Origin: an uncultured Mailhella sp.
GTDB lineage: Bacteria > Desulfobacterota > Desulfovibrionia > Desulfovibrionales > Desulfovibrionaceae
Length of the DNA stretch: 54,274 bases
Assembly: GCF_905187505.1 (NCBI RefSeq)
Contig: NZ_CAJJIC010000004.1
Coordinates: 1-54,274, forward strand
Direction: 5' to 3'
Below are positions 1 to 7,740 of the stretch, in pieces. Both the position numbers and the translations under genes were made by a program. The notes beneath the pieces were generated by a model. It worked only from the letters and a program-made list of their open reading frames with translations. It did not search any database and was not told the origin of the DNA. Position 1 is the stretch's first letter, and every line of letters starts with the position of its first letter.

Positions 1-314
1 GGCAGTTCACCTGGGATATGGCCGCCAGACTCCTCGGGCCTCTGCTGGCGCGCTCGACAGGCAGAATGCTGGCCTCGCAGCTGTGCAAGTTCGTGCCCGT
101 GGCGGGCTCCCTTGCGGGGGCCGCCGTGGCCGGGGCTCTTACCTATTGTCTCGGCATGGCCTTTCATGCTCTCATGCATGGAGGCTCATGGATTGTGGAT
201 GCCGACGTGCTGCTGCGCGAGGTGGAAAAGATATGGAACGGCATGGACATCGGTGCCTTTCTGAAGGAGCTGAAGCGAAGAACGGGCATCACGTTTCCTT
301 CCTGGAAGGGATAG
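1..314 (+). CDS. C-terminal end of a DUF697/YcjF-type membrane protein (partial)
   Basis: The frame is open from the left edge of the window, so the gene starts upstream and only about 103 C-terminal residues are seen. They contain a Gly/Ala-rich hydrophobic hairpin (FVPVAGSLAGAAVAGALTYC, roughly window residues 30-49), then an amphipathic tail ending in a stop at 312-314. That pattern is typical of DUF697 domains, which form the C-terminal membrane part of some Era-like GTPases and of YcjF-type proteins. No GTPase motif lies inside the window, so the N-terminal part cannot be judged. The family call rests on hydrophobic pattern alone. It could be another small membrane-associated domain. Confidence 0.5.
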   Translation, partial: QFTWDMAARLLGPLLARSTGRMLASQLCKFVPVAGSLAGAAVAGALTYCLGMAFHALMHGGSWIVDADVLLREVEKIWNGMDIGAFLKELKRRTGITFPSWKG

Positions 315-329
315 GCGCAGAACATGAAG

Positions 330-360
330 GGCGGGGCCGGGAGGTCCCGCCGTTTGCGTT
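330..360 (+). terminator. Weak terminator-like hairpin after the partial gene
   Basis: GGCGGG (330-335) can pair with CCCGCC (346-351) across a 10-base loop. A short T-rich stretch (GTTTGCGTT) follows. The stem is only 6 bp and the T tract is interrupted, so termination would be weak. Confidence 0.3.
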
Positions 361-580
361 CACGCTTCCGCCAGCCACTCGACCTGAGGTCGCAAATCTG
401 GCATATTTTGCATGAAAACTGCTCCATGTCTTCAAAAGCATGGACAAGATGATGCGCCGTGGGCTCGGATCAGAAACTTGCGGCGCTCTGAAAGGACCGC
501 CTGTTTTGCAGCGGACGGGGTCGGCAGGCGCAATGCTTCTGACGGCCTGCAGGCCACGGACAGGTTTTATCGAGGCTGGC

Positions 581-2146
581 ATGTTCACGTTTCTTTTTCC
601 TCCGGGAAAGACCCCGGATGATGCCGTTCATGAGCTCAGAGAGGACATGAAGGCTTTTTTCCGGCAGGACATGGCGCTGCCGGAAGGTATGGCGGAGCTT
701 TTCCGCATTTTGAAGAAGCACTTTCCGCTCGACCATATTCTGGTTACCGCGGCCACGGAGCATCCCGGCGAAGAACGCATGCTCGTTTTTCCCGACATGG
801 CCGGAGCTCGTCGAATGGCGCTCAACAGCACTCCCGAACAGTTGCTGGCACTCGGTCATGGTCCGGAACGCGTGGTCAGACTCGGCAATCAGGAGGATCA
901 CGGCATCACCCTCGGCGTCATCCACCGGCTTTTCCCCGAACGAAAGTTCTCGGCGCTCATCATCAGGGCCGTGGTCGCGCGACGCTTCATTTTTTCGCTG
1001 TCCCTCATCGATCTCGAGCATCGGGGAGAGCGCGTGTTCCAGACCTGGCACGTCGACGCGGCCTTTGCGCTGCTGGACGATCTCATGCGTTATTTCAGGC
1101 GTCACGTGTCTCTGCCTGCCGCCGGAAAGCAGACGGAGTCCGGGCGTTATCTTCCACTGGTGCAGCTTCCGGGCATGCGGCAGGTCTGCGAAATGATCTG
1201 GCAGGTTTCCCGGCAGGACTGTCCCGTGCTGCTTCTGGGGGAAACCGGCACGGGCAAGGAGGCCGTGGCCGAGACGTTGTTCCGCGCCTCGGGTCGCGTG
1301 GATGCTCCCTTCATAAAGATGAACTGCGGCAGTCTGCCGGAATCGCTCATGGAGAGCGAGCTGTTCGGCCACGAAAAGGGGGCGTTTACCGGAGCCGTGT
1401 CTTCCCGAAAAGGCTTTTTCGAACGTGCTCACAGGGGCATGCTGCTGCTTGACGAGGTGGGGGAGCTTTCTCTTCCTGCACAGACCAGACTTCTGCGCGT
1501 ACTTCAGGAAGGCGTGCTGGAACGCGTGGGCGGCGACGAGGAGAGGCGCATTGACGTACGCATCATAGCCGCCACGCACCGCAACCTCGATAAGATGGTG
1601 CAGAGCGGAAGCTTTCGCTCAGATCTTTATTTCCGGCTCAGCGTGTTTCCCATAGCCATTCCGCCGCTGCGGCGTCGGCCGGAGGACATCCCCGTGCTGA
1701 TACGGTTTTTCATCGCACGGAAGTGCTCCGAATTCTGCGTGCAGAATCTCCCCGAGCCTTCGCCGGAGAACATGCGGGAGCTGCTTGCCTATCCGTGGCC
1801 CGGCAATCTGCGCGAGCTGAGCAATGCCGTGGAGAGGGCCGTCATTTTGTGGATGGGCGACATGCGTCGTCCTCTGGTCATTTCTCCGAGCGCCCGCTTC
1901 ATGCCTCAGGAGCAGGCGTCGGAACCGGTGATGCGCGCAGACGCCGTTCCGTCCGGTCGGGAACGCCTTGAAACGCTCGATATGGCCATGACCAGACATA
2001 TCCTTCGTGCGCTGGAGCTTTCCGGCGGCAAGATCAGCGGCAAGGGCGGCGCCGCTGAAATTCTGGACGTGCACCCCAATACGCTACGGGCCAGGATGCA
2101 GAAACTGGGCATACGGCATGATTTACCAAATATGGGGAGCAAGTGA
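581..2146 (+). CDS. Sigma-54-dependent transcriptional activator (NtrC/Fis family)
   Basis: Bacterial enhancer-binding protein that would use ATP to open promoters held by sigma-54 RNA polymerase. The AAA+ domain is complete: Walker A GETGTGKE (residues 220-227), the sigma-54 contact loop GAFTGA (267-272) and a Walker B LLLDE around 291. A Fis-type helix-turn-helix lies near residues 471-511 (GGAAEILDVHPNTLRARMQKLGI). The first about 190 residues are an unassigned sensory domain, perhaps GAF-like; no phosphorylatable receiver Asp pattern is evident. The frame is open from an ATG at 440, but 581 has a GAGG five bases upstream and gives a more normal 521 aa; an ATG at 647 is also possible. The gene ends 150 bp before a flavoprotein gene that has a sigma-54 promoter, so it is probably the local activator. 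Confidence 0.93.
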   Translation: MFTFLFPPGKTPDDAVHELREDMKAFFRQDMALPEGMAELFRILKKHFPLDHILVTAATEHPGEERMLVFPDMAGARRMALNSTPEQLLALGHGPERVVRLGNQEDHGITLGVIHRLFPERKFSALIIRAVVARRFIFSLSLIDLEHRGERVFQTWHVDAAFALLDDLMRYFRRHVSLPAAGKQTESGRYLPLVQLPGMRQVCEMIWQVSRQDCPVLLLGETGTGKEAVAETLFRASGRVDAPFIKMNCGSLPESLMESELFGHEKGAFTGAVSSRKGFFERAHRGMLLLDEVGELSLPAQTRLLRVLQEGVLERVGGDEERRIDVRIIAATHRNLDKMVQSGSFRSDLYFRLSVFPIAIPPLRRRPEDIPVLIRFFIARKCSEFCVQNLPEPSPENMRELLAYPWPGNLRELSNAVERAVILWMGDMRRPLVISPSARFMPQEQASEPVMRADAVPSGRERLETLDMAMTRHILRALELSGGKISGKGGAAEILDVHPNTLRARMQKLGIRHDLPNMGSK

Positions 2147-2182
2147 TACAACATATGATGAACAGTTTACTAAATATGATGA
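2122..2182 (+). repeat. Three phased direct repeats, candidate activator binding sites
   Basis: Three related 13-mers lie in a row: TTTACCAAATATG (2122-2134), GATACAACATATG (2145-2157) and TTTACTAAATATG (2166-2178). Copies 1 and 3 match at 12 of 13 positions and copy 2 matches copy 1 at 9 of 13. The ATATG cores are 23 and 21 bp apart, about two helical turns each, so they face the same side of the DNA. Copy 1 lies within and copy 2 overlaps the 3' end of the sigma-54 activator gene. The array sits about 45-100 bp upstream of the -24/-12 promoter, which fits an upstream activating sequence. Binding by the adjacent regulator is inference. Confidence 0.55.
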
Positions 2183-2200
2183 GATTAGATTTTATCTCAT
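2179..2200 (+). repeat. Inverted repeat ATGAGAT/ATCTCAT upstream of sigma-54 promoter
   Basis: ATGAGAT (2179-2185) and ATCTCAT (2194-2200) form a perfect 7-bp inverted repeat with an 8-base centre. It lies about 25 bp upstream of the -24 element in strongly AT-rich DNA. It could be an additional operator or bend site. Confidence 0.35.
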
Positions 2201-2222
2201 TGATAATATTATATATTTTGTT

Positions 2223-2239
2223 TTGGCATGCTTTTTGCT
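2223..2239 (+). promoter_or_regulatory. Sigma-54 (-24/-12) promoter of the flavoprotein gene
   Basis: TTGGCATG-N4-TTGCT fits the sigma-54 consensus TGGCACG-N4-TTGCW. The invariant GG (2225-2226) and GC (2237-2238) are exactly 10 bases apart. It lies 58 bp before the ATG at 2297 and directly downstream of a sigma-54 activator gene, so sequence and context agree. Confidence 0.8.
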
Positions 2240-2296
2240 TTTATTTCGGTAAAAGCAAGTTTCCGGCCCTTCAGCCGGTCATCACAGGAGTATGCC

Positions 2297-4285
2297 ATGA
2301 TCCGTTCTTATCCCCATCTTTTTGAGCCTCTTCAGGTCGGAAAGATCCGTTTCAGAAACCGCATCTGGACCGCCCCCACGGCGCAGGCCATGCACTTCAT
2401 CACTCCCGAGGGATACATTCGTCCCGAGTCCATTGCGCATTTCCGCAACAGGGCTCTCGGCGGCGCGGCCTGCGTGACTCTTGGTGAAGCGGCTGTTGAT
2501 CAGGATCGCGGGCGTTCTCACTTCCATAACGTGAACCTTCAGGACATCAACAACCTTCCGTACCTCACGCAGATGACCGACGCCATTCATCAGGCGGGCG
2601 CCATCGCCTCCATTGAAATCGAGCATGGCGGAAAATATGCCTTCCCGCTGGTCAACGGCGGCAGAAACCCCATTGCTCCTTCCGGCTGCGTGCTGCCCAA
2701 CGGGCAGGTTGTGGATGAGATCACCGAGGAACAGATGGATCAGGTGGCCGATCACTTTGCCGAAACCTGCCACTTCCTCCAGAATGCCGGCTTCAAGATG
2801 TGCCTCGTGCACGGCGCGCATCAGTGGCTGCTCGGCGAATTCCTCTCTCCTGCGGAAAATCACCGCAAGGACAAATGGGGCGGCAGTCTGGAAAACCGTG
2901 CCCGCTTCCCCATGATGGTGCTGGACAGAATCCGCAAGCGCGTGGGTCCCGATTTTCTGCTGGAATACCGCATTTCCGGCACCGAAGGTCAGCCCGGAGG
3001 CCTGGAAATCGACGAAGCCTGCGAGTTCATCAAGATGATCGAGGACAAGATCGACCTCGTGCATTTCTCCCGCGGCAACCGAGGCGTGCTGCGCAGCCGT
3101 CCCGAAATGTTTCCCTCCGAGTTCATGCCCAAGTGCCCCAACGAATACATGGGCATTGAGGCGAAGAAGCACGGCATCAAGATCCCCGTCATCATCGTGG
3201 GCAGCATTACCGATCCCGAGGACGCCGAACGCATGATCGCCGAAGGTCACTGCGACGCCGTGGCCATGGCCCGCACCGTCATCGCCGATCCCGAATGGGC
3301 CAACAAGGCCCGTCTCGGCAAGCGCGAGGAAATCCGTCCCTGCATCAAGTGCTTCAACTGCCTGGATGAAAAGAACGCCCGCGTGTTCGGCGGCGGCATC
3401 ACCGGCTTCACCAGAGACGTGGTGAAGCGCTATGCCTGCTCCGTGAACCCCCGCATAGGCATTGAAACCGACATCATTCCTCCGGCCACCGAAAAGAAGG
3501 TCGTGGCCGTGATCGGCGGCGGCCCCGCCGGCATGCAGGCCGCCATTACTGCGGCTGAACGCGGTCACGAAGTGCGCCTCTATGAAAAGAGCGATCACCT
3601 CGGCGGTCAGATCTACTTTGCCGACTACGTGTCCTTCAAGTATCCGCTCATGGAATTCAAGAACTGGCTCATCCATCGCGTGGGTCAGCTCGGCATCAAG
3701 GTGTTCCTGAACACGGAAGCCACCCCCGAACTCATCGAAGCCGCCTACCCCGACGTGGTCATCGCCTGCACGGGTTCCGTGCCCGCCCTGCCTAAAATTC
3801 CGGGCATCGACGGCAAGAACGTCATGCTGGCCACGCAGGCCTTCGTGAACCGCGACGCCGTGGGCCAGAAGGTCGTTATCGTGGGCGCGGGCGACACGGG
3901 CTGCGAATGCGCCCTGCACCTCGCTGAAGGTGGACACGACGTCACCATGGTGGAAATGGACGAGTACATTGCCCGCCGCACGGGTTACACGCAGCGCATT
4001 GTTCTGGTGGAAAAAATCGACACCAACGAGCACGTTTCCTACCTGACTAAGGCATGCTGCAAGAAGATCACCGACAAGGGCGTGGAAGTGGAAACCCCCG
4101 ACGGCGTCCGCTTCCTTGAAGCCGACACCGTGGTCATTGCCCTCGGCACCCGTGCGCTGCAGAATGAGGCGGAAGCCTTCCGCGACTGCGCTCCCACCTT
4201 CTGGCTTGCCGGCGACTGCGCCGAAGGCCCGAAGAACGTCCGCCATGCCATCCGCAACGGCTACGACGCCGCCTGCAGACTGTAA
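2297..4285 (+). CDS. Old Yellow Enzyme/2,4-dienoyl-CoA reductase-like FMN, Fe-S, FAD oxidoreductase
   Basis: A 662-residue flavoprotein of the family holding 2,4-dienoyl-CoA reductase, enoate reductase, BaiCD and trimethylamine dehydrogenase. These enzymes pass electrons from NAD(P)H through FAD and a [4Fe-4S] cluster to FMN and usually reduce an activated C=C bond in the cytoplasm. The N-terminal half is an FMN TIM barrel with the typical LSPAENHRKDKWGGSLENR stretch. Cluster cysteines are C349, C352, C355 and C381. An FAD site (VIGGGPAG, about 405-411) and an NAD(P) site (VVIVGAGDTG, about 525-534) follow. At the usual active-site Tyr (GYLxxEF) the sequence reads HQWLLGEF with Trp177, so substrate or chemistry may differ. 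ATG 2297 was chosen because CAGGAG lies 6 bases upstream and the family N terminus starts there. It is led by a sigma-54 promoter and closed by a strong terminator. The substrate is unknown. Confidence 0.9.
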   Translation: MIRSYPHLFEPLQVGKIRFRNRIWTAPTAQAMHFITPEGYIRPESIAHFRNRALGGAACVTLGEAAVDQDRGRSHFHNVNLQDINNLPYLTQMTDAIHQAGAIASIEIEHGGKYAFPLVNGGRNPIAPSGCVLPNGQVVDEITEEQMDQVADHFAETCHFLQNAGFKMCLVHGAHQWLLGEFLSPAENHRKDKWGGSLENRARFPMMVLDRIRKRVGPDFLLEYRISGTEGQPGGLEIDEACEFIKMIEDKIDLVHFSRGNRGVLRSRPEMFPSEFMPKCPNEYMGIEAKKHGIKIPVIIVGSITDPEDAERMIAEGHCDAVAMARTVIADPEWANKARLGKREEIRPCIKCFNCLDEKNARVFGGGITGFTRDVVKRYACSVNPRIGIETDIIPPATEKKVVAVIGGGPAGMQAAITAAERGHEVRLYEKSDHLGGQIYFADYVSFKYPLMEFKNWLIHRVGQLGIKVFLNTEATPELIEAAYPDVVIACTGSVPALPKIPGIDGKNVMLATQAFVNRDAVGQKVVIVGAGDTGCECALHLAEGGHDVTMVEMDEYIARRTGYTQRIVLVEKIDTNEHVSYLTKACCKKITDKGVEVETPDGVRFLEADTVVIALGTRALQNEAEAFRDCAPTFWLAGDCAEGPKNVRHAIRNGYDAACRL

Positions 4286-4291
4286 TCATGC

Positions 4292-4329
4292 GTTCCGTGC
4301 CGGCCCGAGGCCGGCACGGAACCGTTTTT
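4292..4329 (+). terminator. Strong intrinsic terminator after the OYE-like gene
   Basis: A perfect 13-bp stem (4292-4304 with 4310-4322) with a 5-base loop is followed by CGTTTTTC. It separates the flavoprotein from the nitrilase, so the latter probably has its own promoter or depends on read-through. Confidence 0.9.
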
Positions 4330-4345
4330 CTTCCAGGGCACGCTG

Positions 4346-4387
4346 TTTTTTCTCCCTTCGTCTCCGGTCCGGTGAAGGGAGAAAAAA
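4346..4387. repeat. Perfect 14-bp inverted repeat with A/T flanks
   Basis: TTTTTTCTCCCTTC (4346-4359) pairs perfectly with GAAGGGAGAAAAAA (4374-4387) across a 14-base loop. The T-rich strand comes first, so it is not a standard terminator for either direction. It lies between a strong terminator and the nitrilase start and may be a regulatory or mRNA-stabilising structure. Confidence 0.5.
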
Positions 4388-4491
4388 CAAGGTGTTTTCA
4401 TTTTGTGATCATTTGTGAAAATTATGGAAAACCATTCCCGTTCGTTTGTTGACGGAACACGGGGCATCATCTGATCAACAAGGAGATACGT

Positions 4492-5523
4492 ATGATCTTT
4501 CCCACCGTCAAAGTCGCCGCCGTACAGGCCGCTCCCGTCTTCCTGAATTTGAAGGCGTCCGTGGACAAAGCCTGCGCGCTCATTGACGAGGCCGGGCGCA
4601 ACGGCGCCGAGCTCATTGACTTCCCCGAGGCATTTCTGCCCGGCTATCCGTGGTGGATATGGATGGGAGCGCCTTCGTTCGGGCACAAGTTCCTCATGAA
4701 GCTGCATCAGAACGCGCTTACCTGCGGAAGCCCGGAAATGCGTCAGATAAGCGAAGCGGCAAGACGCAATCATATCTTCGTGTGCATTTCCGCCACGGAA
4801 GCGGACGGTACCACGCTGTATCTCACGCAGTTCTGGTTCGACAACAAGGGCAATCTCATGGGCAAGCACCGCAAGATGTCGCCTCCCGGATGCGAGAAGA
4901 TCGTATGGGCCTGCGGCAACGGCAGCACCATGCAGGTATTCGACACCGAGATCGGCAAGATAGGCGGCCTTCAGTGCGGCGAGCATCTGAATCCCATGAA
5001 TCTTTCCTGCCTGCTCGGCCAGGGCGAACAGATTCACTGCGCCGGCTGGCCGCCCATGCATACGCCCCGCGAAGGTCAGATGCCCCTGTTCTCTCCCTAC
5101 GACATGTCGCGCACGGCCACCCGCTATGCGGCCATGGGACTGCGGGCCTTTGCCCTGTACTCCACGCAGATGATGGCTCAGGACGTCATCGACGTGCTCT
5201 GCGACGGAACGGGACATCCTGAATACATCGAGTGCCTGCCCAACGGCGTGGACGGTACGCTGGGCGGCGGACGGGCCGCCGTGTTCAACGTGGCGGGCGA
5301 CTGCATCAGCAATTCGCTTCCGCACGATGTGGAAGGCTGCGTTTATGCGGAATGCGACCTTATGGAAACGCTGGGACGCCGACTCGTCATGGATCCTCTG
5401 GACAAGGACGCAAGACCCTTGGCCCTGCGCATGACGCTGGACCGCACCGACTACAAGGCCATGAACTTTGAAGGCGTGCAGCCCGACAACTCCGTTTCTT
5501 ACGAAACTATTCAGAATTTATAA
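4492..5523 (+). CDS. Nitrilase-superfamily carbon-nitrogen hydrolase
   Basis: A 343-residue cytoplasmic enzyme of the nitrilase/amidase superfamily, which hydrolyses nitriles or amides to carboxylates and ammonia through a Glu-Lys-Cys triad. The triad is visible: E46 in FPEAFLPGYP, K128 in KHRKMSPP and C162 in GGLQCGEHLNP. The length and the FPEAFLPGYPWW context match true nitrilases better than the shorter amidase branches. The residue after the catalytic Cys is Gly, where nitrilases normally have Trp (CWEN/CWEH). An AAGGAG precedes the ATG. It follows the flavoprotein terminator and precedes a hairpin, a half-kinase-like gene, a permease and a dehydrogenase, suggesting catabolism of a nitrogen-bearing carboxylate. 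The substrate cannot be read from the sequence. Confidence 0.9.
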   Translation: MIFPTVKVAAVQAAPVFLNLKASVDKACALIDEAGRNGAELIDFPEAFLPGYPWWIWMGAPSFGHKFLMKLHQNALTCGSPEMRQISEAARRNHIFVCISATEADGTTLYLTQFWFDNKGNLMGKHRKMSPPGCEKIVWACGNGSTMQVFDTEIGKIGGLQCGEHLNPMNLSCLLGQGEQIHCAGWPPMHTPREGQMPLFSPYDMSRTATRYAAMGLRAFALYSTQMMAQDVIDVLCDGTGHPEYIECLPNGVDGTLGGGRAAVFNVAGDCISNSLPHDVEGCVYAECDLMETLGRRLVMDPLDKDARPLALRMTLDRTDYKAMNFEGVQPDNSVSYETIQNL

Positions 5524-5530
5524 TTAATTA

Positions 5531-5575
5531 AGAGCCGGAGAATGAGGGGTGAAAACTCTTTTCCGGCTCGTTTTG
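5531..5575 (+). terminator. Terminator or attenuator hairpin after the nitrilase gene
   Basis: GAGCCGGA (5532-5539) pairs with TCCGGCTC (5562-5569), with further GAG/CTC pairing inside the loop, followed by GTTTTG. It lies 8 bases after the nitrilase stop and ends about 20 bases before the next start. It could partly terminate transcription and lower expression of downstream genes. It also covers an alternative GTG start at 5549, which favours the later ATG. Confidence 0.6.
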
Positions 5576-5593
5576 TATCCGGGAGATGACGCA

Positions 5594-6331
5594 ATGAAAG
5601 AGAATCTCCATGAAATTCTCAGTCATTGGGGACTGGAAGGAAGAACGATTCAGGAGGCGAAGGACTCCGGTGCGGCCATAGCCACGGGCGTATGGCATCT
5701 CGGGCCGGACTACAGCCTGAAGACCGGGGGAAATTTTGAGGGGCTCAGGCATCACATTCATATTTCCCGAGTGCTGGCGGAGCAGGGCATTACGGCATCC
5801 TGCCCGCTTCCCACGCTGGACGGCCTCGACTTTCTTTCCTGCGGCGACCACTATTTCGTGATTACGGAACGAGTCACGGACAATTTTCTCAGCACAAAGC
5901 AGACGCCGCAGGGCAGGGAGCCCTTTTACCTTGAGCGTTACGCACGTGAGGTACGCAGCTTCGACGCCGCACTGCATGGTGGAAACAAAGACTTCGCCGA
6001 AGTCATGGCCTGGGCCGACAAAGAGACCGCCCACACGGCCAAGGCTTTCGGCATGCCGTGGAACGGCCTGCCGAAAGCCGGAGAGGAACGCTTTGTCTCC
6101 CTTTCTACGGAGACGTCGGATTTTTTCGTCTGCGCTACGGAGGTAGAGGCGTCGCCTCACTCTCTGGTGGATGCGCTCGATGCCTTTTCCCGTCCCCGCG
6201 GTCTCATGGCCATGATTGCGGTGTTCGTGGCCTGGACGGCGGGACAGCCTTCCCTCTCTTCGCTCATTCGCGGCAATCTCAGCCTTGCAGCAGCAGTTTC
6301 GCACGGTCTCTGCACCCGTGCCGACGCCTGA
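5594..6331 (+). CDS. Hypothetical protein with a phosphotransferase-like N-terminal half
   Basis: A 245-residue protein. Residues about 5-95 (from ILSHWGLEG to GDHYFVITERV) resemble the N-terminal lobe of aminoglycoside/choline-type phosphotransferases, including a VWHLG...YSLKTG segment and an ISRVLAEQGI helix. The expected C-terminal lobe is missing: no HxD catalytic loop and no DxD metal site follow. The remaining about 140 residues, rich in Ala and Ser and ending in a hydrophobic stretch, are not recognised. It may be a pseudokinase, a kinase remnant with a new C terminus, or a protein whose similarity is accidental. ATG 5594 has GGGAGA 7 bases upstream; a GTG at 5549 lies inside a hairpin. 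It is 21 bp from the permease and probably cotranscribed. Confidence 0.6.
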   Translation: MKENLHEILSHWGLEGRTIQEAKDSGAAIATGVWHLGPDYSLKTGGNFEGLRHHIHISRVLAEQGITASCPLPTLDGLDFLSCGDHYFVITERVTDNFLSTKQTPQGREPFYLERYAREVRSFDAALHGGNKDFAEVMAWADKETAHTAKAFGMPWNGLPKAGEERFVSLSTETSDFFVCATEVEASPHSLVDALDAFSRPRGLMAMIAVFVAWTAGQPSLSSLIRGNLSLAAAVSHGLCTRADA

Positions 6332-6352
6332 TGCCGACCGTGGAGTTTTCAT

Positions 6353-7732
6353 ATGTCTGAATCATCCGGTCGCGTGACCAACATTAAATGGGCCATCAAT
6401 TTCCTTCTGCCTCTTTCCCTCCTGCTTCTTCCCGAAAGCGAGGCGTTCACCTGGAACATCAAGGTATTTCTGGCCATCACGCTGTGGGGCGTCATGGGGT
6501 ATGCCCTGGAGCTCACCGACAATCTGGTGGTTTCCCTCATCATGATGTTTCTGTACGGCCTTTCGGGCATAGCTCCCCTTCAGGCCGTGCTCGGGCCGTG
6601 GACGGCCGATCCCGCATGGATGACGCTCGGTGCTCTCATCATCGTGTCCGTCGTGCAGAAGACGACCATTCTGAAAAGAATGGCCTACTATGCGGCCATC
6701 CATACCAACGGCAGCTACATGAAGCTGGTTCTGGCCATGGCCACGCTGGCCCTGGTCGCCAGAATTTTTCTTCAGGGCACCATGGCGTGCATTGCCGTCA
6801 TCGTGGTGGCCTACGGCATATGCGAGGCTCTTCAGCTCGGAAGAAGCCGGGCATCCGCCGGACTCATGGTGGCCACGGTCATTTTCTACATGGACGCCAA
6901 CTATTTCATCTATTCTCCCGATTTCATTTCCATCCTTTACAACGCGGCCGCTCCCGTGGAGAAAATCGTTCCCTCGTATCCCGCGTTTTTCAAGGACAAC
7001 GCCGTGTTTCTCGTGGGCAACTATCTTGTTGCCGCGGCCATCGGCCGTTACTGCCGTCCGGATTCCCCGCTCAGCGGCAGGGAGAATTTTGAAAGGGAAC
7101 TGGCTGCGCTCGGTCGTCTCAGCGTGAAGGAATGGAAGATCATCATCGTCCTTGTTGCTCTGGTGATATTTCTGTTCACGCATCAGTATCATCACATCAG
7201 CATGGTGTACGGCTTCATCTTTGCACCCATGATTCTCTATATGCCCGGCATGAACGTGGGGACGCAGCAGGATCTGAAGGACGTGCAGTTCTCCGTGCTG
7301 TTCTTCATTATCGCCTGCATGGGCATAGGTTCGGCGGGCAGCGCGGTGGGATTCGGTCATTTCGTGTCGGTCAGCATCGTGCCCATGCTGCAGAACGTGA
7401 GCCAGACGACGTTTCTGTGCGCCACCTATCTTGCCGGCGTTCTTCTGAACTTCCTCATGACGCCGCTTGCGGTGCTGGCTTCCTTCGGTCTGCCTTTTGC
7501 CCAGATATGCCGGGATCTGAATTTCAATCTTGAGCCCATGTTCTACATCTTTTATCAGGGCACGGCTCAGCTCTGGTTCCCGTATGAAACGGCCGTGTAT
7601 CTGGTGGCCTTTTCGCTCGGACTCATACGCGTGAAGGACTTTCTGTCCATCATGACCATCAAGTTCGTGATCAACGTTGTTTTTCTGGCTACCGCGGGCA
7701 TGGCCTGGTGGGCGGCCATGGGCATACTCTAG
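6353..7732 (+). CDS. SLC13/DASS-type anion (carboxylate) permease
   Basis: A 459-residue integral membrane protein with about 10-12 hydrophobic segments spread along its length, starting near residue 12. The overall pattern and length fit the DASS/SLC13 group in the ion transporter superfamily, which import dicarboxylates, sulfate and related anions, often with sodium. The canonical Ser-Asn-Thr motifs are not obvious. In the second repeat the sequence reads VLLNFLMTPLAVL, and the permease at 12308-13690 has the similar VFVNFLLTPLAAT, so the two are related. It lies between the half-kinase-like gene and the dehydrogenase, 8 bp from the latter, and is probably the uptake system for this pathway's substrate. 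Confidence 0.8.
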   Translation: MSESSGRVTNIKWAINFLLPLSLLLLPESEAFTWNIKVFLAITLWGVMGYALELTDNLVVSLIMMFLYGLSGIAPLQAVLGPWTADPAWMTLGALIIVSVVQKTTILKRMAYYAAIHTNGSYMKLVLAMATLALVARIFLQGTMACIAVIVVAYGICEALQLGRSRASAGLMVATVIFYMDANYFIYSPDFISILYNAAAPVEKIVPSYPAFFKDNAVFLVGNYLVAAAIGRYCRPDSPLSGRENFERELAALGRLSVKEWKIIIVLVALVIFLFTHQYHHISMVYGFIFAPMILYMPGMNVGTQQDLKDVQFSVLFFIIACMGIGSAGSAVGFGHFVSVSIVPMLQNVSQTTFLCATYLAGVLLNFLMTPLAVLASFGLPFAQICRDLNFNLEPMFYIFYQGTAQLWFPYETAVYLVAFSLGLIRVKDFLSIMTIKFVINVVFLATAGMAWWAAMGIL

Positions 7733-7740
7733 GAGGCGTT

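Noticed and set aside
2282..4246. A 654-codon open frame on the minus strand
   Set aside because: It is antisense to the OYE-like gene, which has clear flavin and Fe-S motifs, a ribosome site and flanking signals.
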